NCBI GenBank assembly: GCA_016169945.1
Contig: JADLSH010000099.1
Location: 434,001 to 498,000 of the forward strand
Origin: Trachythela sp. YZ-2020
Lineage: Eukaryota > Cnidaria > Anthozoa > Malacalcyonacea > Clavulariidae
Length of the DNA stretch: 64,000 nt
Direction of reading: 5' to 3'
In this document: positions 11,235 to 20,490 of the stretch, in pieces
How positions within the stretch are numbered: position 1 is the stretch's first letter
Layout of the letters: each line of letters starts with the position of its first letter
Made by a program: the position numbers and the translations under genes
Notes under the pieces: model-generated
The model's database searches: none
What the model saw: only the letters and a program-made list of their open reading frames with translations
Told to the model about the DNA's origin: nothing

Positions 11235-11963
11235 CAGTGGCGCCGTGGTTGAAAATAGGGGGCCATGCGGCCCTACCGTTGAGACCCGTCGAAAAAATTA
11301 AATTTGTAATGTTGTCGGAATCGGCAATGGTGATACGTACCAATAGATAGGAAAAAAATATGTCGGAAAAAATCATTTTACGTTTTTTTAGAATATAGAT
11401 ATATAGAATAGGTAAAATTTAAGCAATATTGGGACGATTGTTTGTATTTACCTGTATTATAGTATAGTCCCGGAAATTTTTTTTTTTGTTTTTTCCCTCC
11501 CCCCCTCCCCCCCAAAAGCAATAATTAATAATAATTATTCTTCCAATGGATGTCGCCCTGGCCCTAAAAAACAAAAACTAAAACAAGGGACCACGATCGT
11601 AATCAGTGGCGCCGTGTCTGGGGCCAGGGGCCATGGCCCCCTACCGTTGAACCGTCGGAATCGTAAAAATTTAAAATGTTGTCGGAATCGTAATGAGTGA
11701 CTTCACGTGCAATGAAGATGCTAAATATCGAAATCAAACTCAGTCAGTTTACGTTTTTATAAGTTATAGAATAGGTAAATTTAACAATATTGCAGGATCA
11801 GTTGTCGGTATTTACCTGTATTAATGAAGAGTATAGGTCGGAAATTTTTTTACCTTGTTTCCTCCCTCCCCGTCGACAACAAAAGCAATAATTATTCTTC
11901 CAAATATTGTCGGAAAATGGTGCCCTTGGCCCCCCCTAAAACAAGGGACCCACGGCGCCCCTG
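11235..11963. mobile_element. Tandem hAT-like MITE with 8-bp target duplications
   Basis: Two head-to-tail copies (11235-11595 and 11604-11963) start with cagtggcgccgtg. The outer right end is cacggcgcccctg, giving terminal inverted repeats CAG(T/G)GGCGCCGTGG. The 8-mer atcgtaat occurs immediately before copy 1 (11227-11234), between the copies (11596-11603) and after copy 2 (11964-11971), as expected for hAT insertion. Copy 1 has lost the last part of its right end. No coding capacity. Confidence 0.75.
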
Positions 11964-12535
11964 ATCGTAATGCTTAAAAATGCTGCATTAATTTGAAATT
12001 CCTTACCTATATATTGTAGATTAATTACAAAAAGCCAATTTAAATATAAGCAAGTCTTCAGGACACGTTTATAAGTGAATATCCACTGACTGAGTTCTAA
12101 ATCAAACTAGTCAATTATTGCGTTGGTTTTTTTATACATACTCCATAATTATTTCACTAATACGAGACACAGAGACTGACTAAAACAGTCAACGCCTGAT
12201 TCCAGGTTATTCCAACATGCAGATTCATTTATATTGTAAGGTAAGCTATGATTTAAGTGTATTTAATCTGTTTTGATCGCAGGCTCGGGGTACGAGATTG
12301 TCTGTTTGTGTCTTACTCATAGAAGGGCGAAAATGGTTCCAAGAAGGGCAAATTTGCGACTTGTGCCAGGCCTCTCTTCCAAGCATTGCGGAAGTGAAAG
12401 GCCAGGAAGTAGGCTATGAGAAAGCTATGTACATTTACACAAATCAACTTTTACATATCATATTAGGAATCATGAGTGATGTATTGATTTCGGACGAGTT
12501 GTTTTTGTATATAATGTTACAAGTTGCATTAGTTT

Positions 12536-12866
12536 CGCAACTGCTCCTAGCTAGGTCTAAAAAATGTATATAAATTTCCGTTCGAGTATTCCATCTACTA
12601 ACACCAATCGAACAAGATGCCGAGAAAAATCTTTAAATTTACCCGTACACCATATACCGGCATCACTCGCATTATATATACCGAACTTGCGGTTGATGCT
12701 CAGCAGCTGGACTCTGTAGCTCAGTTGGTTAGAGCGCTGCACCGGAATCGCAGGGCCGCAGATTCAATTCCCGCCAGAGGGCCTAAGTTGCTTTTTTCGC
12801 AACTGCTCCTGGCTAGGTCTAAGAATGTATATAAATTTCCGTTCGAGCATTCCATCTACTAACACC
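12536..12866 (+). repeat. tRNA-derived SINE with duplicated tail
   Basis: Positions 12709-12783 are tRNA-like: box A tagctcagttgg, a paired anticodon-arm-like segment (ctgcaccggaatcgcag) and box B-like agattcaattcc. A tail starting cgcaactgctcct and ending ttccatctactaacacc follows at 12799-12866. The same tail lies upstream at 12536-12606, so two units lie in tandem. A third copy with a deleted T-arm is at 58287-58400. Poor acceptor-stem pairing argues against a working tRNA. Confidence 0.7.
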
Positions 12867-13519
12867 TTCTTTCATTTAATGTATTTCAACTAAGGTATCT
12901 TCGAAATGTGCATTGTGTGCTGGCCCCCCTAGCGCGCATCAGTTCGCCCGTAAATTTTACGCTCGCGTCTGAAAGGACAGAAATTAGGCTATAGCTTTTT
13001 CATCCCTTTTCATTGTTTTTCTTTTTCTTTAGGAGTTTTTTTCCGACGCGTCGTCCCTTTACTACCTTTTCAATTCCATGTTGTGGAACAGATGTAAATT
13101 TTCTGTAAGTTATATACAAAGTATACATATCTAGTTTCATAAAACATATATAATTATAAACATCTGCTTCAGCAGTTATCAGTTTGCAATTTTGGAGAAC
13201 AAGCTGAGAGGACAGGGCGAGACATGTAAATTACTAGAGAAAACAGGTGGCCCAAGCACAAAGCACGTTTCATCCTAGCTCAGAGTTGATCACATTACGA
13301 ATATTTGAAATTTTTTTACATTCGATGCATTCAGCCGGATGCTCTTGCTTCAAATTTGCGTCTTAACGAAGATTACGCAAATTATCAGATAATTATGCGC
13401 TGATATGATCCGTCTATGGTTTGGGAGTTCTTAATTGGATTTGACTTGTTGCTAACCTCACCTGATACCCCCCCCCCCCCATATCTCACCGGATTTGAAC
13501 TTTTCAGGAGAACTGTTTT

Positions 13520-13674
13520 GAAGACCATTGGGCGGGCGACCGCCTCCAATGGCGGCAAATATAAATCTTCATCAAGTATGGCTGGACCAATTATTCGTAA
13601 GAAGAATACAGTAATGAGAGCAAGTATCAGCCCTGAAGAAAGACTCACGCTAACTTTACGTTTTTTAGTCACTG
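13520..13674 (+). pseudogene. PIF/Harbinger transposase exon relic
   Basis: The frame reads MAGPIIRKKNTVMRASISPEERLTL followed by TLRFLVTG (given in two parts). This is the highly recognisable N-terminal block of the Harbinger DDE nuclease (family pattern: R-x-x-I-S-P-x-E-R-L-x-x-T-L-R-F-L-x-T-G). A consensus donor, actg|gtaagc, follows at 13674/13675, as if an intron once came next. I find neither the catalytic downstream part nor the MYB-like partner protein. It is a fragment, and whether it was an exon is inference. Confidence 0.65.
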
Positions 13675-13841
13675 GTAAGCGTAAGTCATGGGAGATGCCG
13701 TACCACGTGAAAAAGATACGTGTTTTTATTAGCTACGATATATTAACAGCTGAGCTAAGAAGTTAGTAAGAACCGCACACGGTTGCGATCCTTGCCTTGC
13801 GTGGACAAAATAATCAAGCACGATAGAATTTTTCCTCACAC

Positions 13842-13898
13842 GAGAGCTTTTAGCTAAGCTATTTCCACGCGTGGCGATTAGCTCAGCTAAAAGCTCTC
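13842..13898. repeat. Short hairpin
   Basis: The arms gagagcttttagctaagc and gctcagctaaaagctctc enclose a 20-nt centre containing ccacgcgtgg. It is probably the core of a small MITE. Confidence 0.5.
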
Positions 13899-14304
13899 TA
13901 GACTTGCTACAAGCAGTGATGTTTTGCAAATTATGGAAGTTGGGGAACGTCATGACAGTCAAATGGGTGTGGCACTAGTCGTGAAAGTAAATTGGGCGTG
14001 GCTTCTGGTGGTAAAAATCATGGGCTTGTCCTAGAACTAGCATGTAACGGCATAGGCATGTCACGGCATTTAACTCAAAATGTTAGTCATGGGGTCGTCA
14101 TGTTCGTCAGCTTCGTCAATCTCGGTCAATTTTGTCTGATAGCAGTTCTGTCTCTTGCTCGACTTCTGAAATAGAATCTTCAGGAGGTCTCGTCAGGAAT
14201 CCAATGATTTTAGGTTGTTTAGACATCTCCGACAACGGTCGAAAAGTTTAAAATTTCTGGCTGAAGCTCGAGTTTTATACCTTTTGTGTGATCGGATATC
14301 GTGG

Positions 14305-15149
14305 ATATTTGGCTTTACCTCGGTGTAATAACCAAATATAAGTCGTCATAGTATGTAATCTATATGTAGATACATTAAATGGTTTTACAGGTTCTCTTGG
14401 TTCTCTTGGTTCTCTTGGTTCTCTTGGTTCTCTTGGTTCTCTTGGTTCTCTTGGTTCTCTTGGTTCTCTTGGTTCTCTTGGTTCTCTTGGTTCTCTTGGT
14501 TCTCCTGGTTCGTGTGGTTCTTCTGGTTCTTGTGGTTCTTGTGGTTCTTCTGGTTTTTGTGGTTCTTGTGGTACTTGTGGTTCTTGTTGTTCTTCTGGTT
14601 CTTGTGGTTCTTCTGGTTCTCTTGGTTCTTCTGGTCCATCTGGTTTTTGTTGTTCTTGTGGTTCTTGTGGTTCTTGTGGTAGTTGTGGTTCTTCTGGTTC
14701 TCTTGGTTCTTCTGGTTCTTGTGGTTCTCCTGGTTATTGTGGTTCTGGTTCTTGTGGTTGTTCTGGTTCTCTTGGTTCTTCTGGTTTTTGTGGGCTTGTG
14801 GTTCTTGTGGTACTTGTGGTTCTTCTGGTTCTTCTGGTTCTCTGGAACCAGAAGAACCACAAGAACCAAGAGAACCACAAGAACCAGAAGAACCAAGAGA
14901 ACCAGGAGAACCAGAAGAACCAAAAGAACCACAAGAACCAGGAGAACCAAGAGAACCACAAGAACCAGGAGAACCAAGAGAACCACAAGAACCAGGAGAA
15001 CCAGAAGGACCAAAAGAACCACAAGAACCAGGAGAACCAAGAGAACCAAGAGAACCTGTAAAACCATTTAATGTATCTACATATAGATTACATACTATGA
15101 CGAATGACGTCACTCGTGTGGTTATTACACCGAGGTAAAGCCGGATATT
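14305..15149. mobile_element. Foldback element with 9-bp-repeat arms
   Basis: Unique outer arms of about 80-100 bp (ggctttacctcggtgtaata and complement; tacattaaatggttttacag and complement) enclose an array of the 9-mer GGTTCTNNT (14390-14850). It flips at about 14851 into its complement AGAACCNNA (to 15055). The left array is about twice the length of the right. All six frames are open because the unit is 9 bp without stops, so the long open frames here are not evidence of proteins. Confidence 0.8.
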
Positions 15150-15656
15150 GGCAGTAGCATTACATCATAATTTTAATTACCTCCTGCATAGTCATAGTTG
15201 ACAAGCATTATACATCTGTACAAGACCTCAAGCAGAGCGCGTTGACAGATATAAACATGCTGCCTACTAAGACAGATATAAACATGCTGCCTACAAGACT
15301 AATACCAAAGACGATCGAGTTGGCATAACTCTTAATGACGCAATTTATAGGGCAGGTTGTATAATATTGTTTCGTACAAATGATTAAAGAAAAATTTTTG
15401 TTTTCAATCTTGACATTTATTTAATCGCACAATAGTCTACTAATAGCTTGTTTCAGGCTGACTGGCAAGCTAACATTCTATTTAGTGGTCCTAACTGTTA
15501 TTTAAGTTGACATTTCGCTTTGGGTAATTGGATAAATTATTTCCAGATTTTCCGGAGACAAAAACCTACTTTTAAGGTGATGAAAGATATTTCCTTATTT
15601 GAATGAAACGTATTTAATTTTCAAAAAGCACTACCTTCATCGATCGCGTCAGATAT

Positions 15657-16508
15657 GTTAGCCAGGTTAATTTGTATGGCGTCATATTACCGCCACTATT
15701 CATGGTTGTCATCATTCATGGGCATTGAAGTTTTTTATTATTCAACATATTTTCGACATTGTGACAAGCAAGATGCTCCTGCATTTCGACAAGCAAGATG
15801 CTCCTACAAACCTCGATAATGCGGTGTAACAAAAGATAACTCCTGAGTCTTTCAATGACAATGGTATAGTGACATAAGTCGCCATATACAATATTTAATT
15901 AATTGCAAAAATACACGTATTATGAGGAGTCTAATTTCAAAATAAACTTTATAGTTTCCATTTTGGTCTTCGTCACCACTAATTGTAAATAAATATTCAG
16001 GTTTTTTATTTCAAATTTACGGTACCGTGAACTAAAGTTACGTCTTGGTCGTGTCGTTTTCTATTTTTATAAGGTACGCATGCATACAGTGAGAAATTTC
16101 GTGCGCCAGAAACGGCTCGCACTAACACGGCGAATCTGATATTTTCCCTTGTGTCTGTACCGGGGGGTGATGGGAATTATGTTAAATAATATTGGCGGAC
16201 ATCTCACGCAATGATCGCCGCCAATATTCAACTTCTCATATTCATGTGCTAATTAATTTTCAACATATTTCGAACATTCAACTTCTGATGAATGCTGAAT
16301 AATCGGTATGTTCAATGTCCGATTTAACTTCAATGTCGAAAATGTGTTGGATAATATACATGTTCAATGTCCTATTTAACTTCAATGTCGAAAATATGTT
16401 GAATAATAAACAATCTCAATGTCCGAAATAACCTCAATGTCGGAAACATGTTAAAATCATGAGTATTGCTGTATTGGCGGTAATATGACGCCATAACTTG
16501 GCTGCTAA
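15657..16508. mobile_element. Non-autonomous element with inverted ends and an internal 52-bp repeat
   Basis: The ends share tggcgtcatattaccgcca in inverted orientation (15678 onward; 16471 onward), preceded by gttagccagg and followed by gctgctaac. Inside, about 16308-16450, the unit gttcaatgtccgatttaact... (about 52 bp) repeats nearly three times. No coding capacity seen. Confidence 0.6.
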
Positions 16509-16740
16509 CGAGTAAAACGACTTAATTGCGTTCCTCGAGGTTTGATCTTTTCAGGGGAACGGCGTTCCCCATGCTTCGTTTTTGTCAGGGGGGAAATAGT
16601 TGGGGAACAGGGGGATTGGCACCATCAGTGGGGTCGGGCTTTAACGCATGAGGGCCCCCTTTGTGACGTAATTGAAACAAGTTCACAGAAATACGATTAT
16701 TACTAGTAGTTACTATCGCAAGGAAAGTGCTGCCTAAGCA

Positions 16741-16806
16741 TGTTTTGTACTATTAAACGTACTAAATAATAAGCATGTTTTGTAGTATTAAACGTACTAA
16801 ATAATT
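16741..16806. repeat. Tandem duplication of about 34 bp
   Basis: Two copies of a unit beginning gcatgttttgta and ending cgtactaaataa. The preceding 30 bp (tagttactatcgcaaggaaa...) recurs inverted at 24232-24262 inside the giant palindrome. Confidence 0.55.
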
Positions 16807-17389
16807 ATGTTATGTTCGCGTGGCGCAATAACAAATTTTGGCAACGTATATATTATCACTGTATAAATGTAGACAAAAATTTCGGCGTGAAAAAATCTAA
16901 TGAAAAAAATTTCCTGGAATTTTTTCCTAACGGGGAAAAAGATTTAGCAGTTTTTAATAGGCTGTTGTCAAATTACTCATGGAAGTCACGGGGAATATAA
17001 CAACACAGGGGCCCAACAAAGGTTTATGTCTGTGAACAGTAAACCATAGCATAGTGATCATAGTTAAATATATATATTTATATGAAGTACTTCACACAAC
17101 CGGAGGGAGTCAACGAGAAAGAAATCATTCATTTGCTTTATTAAGGCCATCATATAGCCCTATAATATTAAAATAGCATGACTGTCATTCAAGAAAATAT
17201 GCAAAAGTGCTGTATGAATATCATGGTAAGGAAATTCAATTTCCCAATCAGTTATAACAAGCCCTTGAAGCTCCTTTCCATAAGTCATAAACCAAATTTG
17301 GTTTTCATTTTTGCCAATTTGTTCTTCTAACACAATGGGTAGATCAATGTTATTTTGTGCCTCAATGGGCTCCACCGCAATGCCCAATG

Positions 17390-17560
17390 GGTAGATCACT
17401 GTTTATATTTTGACCTACCTCCACAGGTAGATTGTTTATATTTTGAGCTACCTCCACGGGTAGATTGTTTATATTTTGAGCTACCTCCACGGGTAGATTG
17501 TTTATATTTTTAGCTACCTCCACGGGTAGATTGTTTATATTTTTAGCTACCGCCATGGTT
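17390..17560 (-). repeat. 33-bp minisatellite next to the Penelope 3' end
   Basis: Five copies of a 33-bp unit (gggtagattgtttatatttt...cctccac). On the minus strand it can be read as an 11-residue repeat (V-A-Q-N-I-N-N-L-P-V-E). It starts immediately after the stop of the GIY-YIG frame at 17543, so it is probably element tail sequence that has expanded, not a protein. Confidence 0.65.
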
Positions 17561-18025
17561 ACGTTCTGGTTTACGTCTGCGTATGGCCAGAGACTCTTTA
17601 TATAACAATAAAGACCAGTGGTCTGACCTATCAATTATTTTACAGTTACTGAATATAAGCTGTGTAATATTAGTGTTTATAGGAATAGTTGAGTCAGGCG
17701 AGAGTTCCATAAGGGATTTAATGTGTTGAAAATGCTCGCATGAGTGGATTTCCGAGCTTTCACGTGTGCTGTGTTCTTTTATTCGGGTGTTGTATACTGT
17801 TTTACCAATATAGGTGCTTCGACAACCAGGACACGAGAATTGGTAAACTACGGAGCTTTTATATTCATCCGGTGTTTTGTCTTTGCAGGACAGGAAACAA
17901 TTGGAATTCGTAGTTCGCCAGTTTAAGATAAACTTACACGGACCTTTCACTAAGCGGCGAGTTTTCTTGATGAATTTATTAGTGAGAATATTGCCATATT
18001 TGCCAATAAATGGCAATCTTATCCA
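17543..18025 (-). pseudogene. Penelope-like element, GIY-YIG endonuclease portion
   Basis: The minus-strand frame begins with a linker typical of Penelope-like elements (LPFIGKYGNIL...) and continues with VVYQFSCPGC, RSTYIGKT and IKEHSTRESSEIHSC. This is a GIY-YIG nuclease core in its YxF/YIG form preceded by the CxxC-type pattern seen in Penelope elements. The end is LAIRRRKPERNHGGS. The reverse transcriptase that should precede it is missing: the frame meets a stop at about 18025 and the sequence then turns into an oppositely oriented copy. Penelope endonucleases nick target DNA for primed reverse transcription. Confidence 0.8.
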
Positions 18026-18131
18026 TATTTAGAGTACGTTCTCAGTGGTTGTGTTCTCTGAATGATGAACATGTTACTTATATTCAGTAACTGTAAAATA
18101 ATTGATAGGTCAGACCACTGGTCTTTATGTA

Positions 18132-19408
18132 CCCGGCGTGTGCAATCGATGAAAATCGATGATCAGAAAGCCAATCGATCAATCGATATCAATCAATACC
18201 AATTAATTAATTGATATCGATTGGTATTTGCCAATCGATGACCAATCGATAGTCACAAAATTCAGTCCGTTTGTCAATCGATATTCATCGATTGGTATCG
18301 ATTTCATCGATTTTTTACATTCCCGGTCTAGCTGATTTGTGTCTTTTGTAAATATATAACTTATAACATGCATACCGTGTAAATTTGTTTAAATACTCTG
18401 AAAATGTTGTACTGTAAACAACGAAACGTTAGCTAATAAAATGTTCTTATATATTATGTGTGGCTTAAAAGTAATTTGCTGGGCAAGAATTCATTGGCGT
18501 AAATGACAAATCTGCTTGTGCGGCTGTGGCTAATAAGGCAAATTTGGTAATGTCAATCTCACCCACGCAAACAGTGTGCACTGCACTATTAAAATGTTCC
18601 GTTTGTATCTATCTTTATGTCAATTGAAAAAGGAAAAACCAACATCAAATGAACAAACGACTTAGAGAACTTAAGAATTTATAGAAGAACTGACAACAAA
18701 AAGATAAAGGTTTATATAAGCTTCACCGGAAAGTGAGTATGGCCAAAGACGACGAGACAATAGTGGTGACAGCTAATATCCTGTTATATTTATCGCGGTC
18801 AATATCACACAGTTTGCAATCTTAAACTTTTAAGGGAGATACACAACTGACAACTTAATTAACCCGAAATACTATAATACTATTATAGTACACAAATACT
18901 ATAATAGTAATACATTTGTATTTTGATTCCTTCGTTCTCTACATGGTTCAATTAAGTCTTGATCGTACAATGAATTGAGCAGCCGAATTTCTTGTGATTA
19001 GAAGCGATTGATTGCCAATTCATTTCCCACTAAATTAACATTAAATTTCATGAGAGTGTTTTGGCACAAAGTCTTCAAGATTGTAGATTTGTAGTGGCCT
19101 TTCGAATTCAGCAAGCCGGAACGGAAGATCAAGATAACTCTTGTATGTTGACCGCAATTTTTTGGCATGGTCGAGAATACCAATCGATACCAATCGAACA
19201 CTGTTAGTTCATCGATTGTTATTGATAATCAATACCAATCGAACGCAATTAGTCTATTGATTGCTATCGATAATCGATACCAATCAATAAGGTCACAAAA
19301 ACCTTCACCATCGATTGTTCATCGATTTTCAATATCAATCGATTAATTGATATCGATTGATATTAATTGATATCGATTTTATCGATTTCATCGATTGCAC
19401 ACGCCGGG
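18132..19408. mobile_element. DNA element with ATCGAT-rich inverted ends, TSD TTATGTA
   Basis: The termini are cccggcgtgtgcaatcgatg and its exact complement, continuing into about 150-200 bp of ATCGAT-dense sequence at each end. The 7-mer ttatgta flanks it on both sides (18125-18131 and 19409-19415). The interior (about 18320-19165) is unique AT-rich sequence without a recognisable transposase, so it is non-autonomous. A 7-bp duplication narrows but does not fix the superfamily. Confidence 0.8.
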
Positions 19409-19440
19409 TTATGTAATATATACAAACCGCGCGAGAGGTC

Positions 19441-19494
19441 TTTATCAGATACTAAAACACGAGTGCGCAGCACGAGTGTTTTATATCTGATAAA
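19441..19494. repeat. Hairpin MITE core
   Basis: The arms tttatcagatactaaaacac and gtgttttatatctgataaa surround the apex gagtgcgcagcac. The upstream words acaaaccgcgcgagaggtc recur in diverged form at 59330-59355, so it is a family. Confidence 0.6.
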
Positions 19495-19853
19495 GCACGA
19501 ACTGCGAGTGTTTTAAATGGCTTAAAAAACGACCCATATTATGAGTTCATTGGCGAAGTAATTTTAAAAATAAACATTGTCTAAGACGAGAAAATCAAAG
19601 CTAAAATTTATGTAAATTAACATGATTTTTTATCACATATAAAACCACTGACACGGTAGTGATTTTTCCTTGTGTTTTCCTCATGAATTATTAATGAGTT
19701 TTTTAATGTTATATAAAGAGTCTCTGGCCATACGCAGACGTAAACCAGAACTTAACCATGGCGCTAAAGCTTCTAAAGAACTTATCATATTTCAATGACA
19801 CCAAGCTCCGCTTTCTTCACTATATAAATACTTGCACTTGTAATTTTTACACT

Positions 19854-19892
19854 AATCCTGATGATGACTACAATCTAGTCGAAACGTCGATT
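19854..19892 (+). ncRNA. Hammerhead ribozyme (type I-like) in the Penelope 3' region
   Basis: All core elements are present in order: stem I 5' strand aatc, CTGATGA (19858-19864), stem II gacta/tagtc with a 5-nt loop, GAAA (19881-19884), a minimal stem III formed by the self-complementary acgt, the cleavage triplet GTC (19886-19888) and stem I 3' strand gatt. Penelope-like elements are known to carry hammerheads of this kind. The two-base-pair stem III suggests that it may work as a dimer, which is inference. Confidence 0.7.
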
Positions 19893-20490
19893 CAATAAAA
19901 TAACAACATGTTATTCGGAGTTACTGTTCTTTTGTATTTCATTAAAATACTGAGTTGTTCCCGTAATAATTAAGTACATATTGTCTCCTTGTATTAAGAC
20001 GCTATTAAATGTTGTAAACGACCATGCGGACAATGGGATATTTCGGGCTGTAAGAAGCGCCGATAAACTCATAAAAGCATATTGCTTGCCTCTAGAATGA
20101 ACGCTAAACAGTTCATCGCCTTGGTGGATATTAGCAGGAAGAAATAAAGCCATACTTACACAGTGGTTTCTTCGGGAAGTGTTCGTATATTTTGCATCAA
20201 GTCAGATCCAGAATAAAAAGCTTGCAAATTTGCGCACGCAATTCAATATTTTTCTCTTACTCCCCACCGGTGCCCCCCCGGAATTCTGACATCTTAAATA
20301 TGGACAGACGCGAGATCGAAATCTCGACAATACATAACTCGGCCCGAAAGACTGGGTCGAGTGAACTCTGGAGAAACCTTAGCATGTCAAAATTAGGAGT
20401 GCTGCCTGCGGCAGCAATTATTGAAATCACATCATTATTAAAACATTGTTGTATCAGTCGTGCTATTTCAATCCACTAAGCCCAGTAAGT

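Larger units (their letters stand above)
18060..19900 (+). mobile_element. Second Penelope-like fragment (3' end), plus strand, split by insertions
   Basis: Positions 18074-18130 and 19715-19780 are the inverse of 17580-17655. Together they encode ...IFSNCKIIDRSDHWS, then YKESLAIRRRKPELNHGA and a stop. Between them lie a 1277-bp DNA element (18132-19408) and a hairpin MITE (around 19441-19494). A 3' untranslated region follows with a hammerhead ribozyme (19854-19892) and ends near aataaaataacaac. The two Penelope fragments are therefore head to head with a junction at about 18030-18060. Confidence 0.75.

Noticed and set aside
12709..12783. Functional tRNA gene
   Set aside because: The B box is degenerate, the acceptor stem pairs poorly and the same head plus tail recurs with a deletion at 58287, which indicates a SINE.
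14375..15138. Very long open frames on both strands, apparently encoding Gly-Ser-Leu or Glu-Pro-rich repeat proteins
   Set aside because: A 9-bp repeat without stop codons keeps all frames open, the array is palindromic, and no start context or splice signal supports a gene.
16812..17000. 62-codon plus-strand frame
   Set aside because: No domain match and adjacent to tandem duplications; length is within chance expectation for AT-rich DNA.
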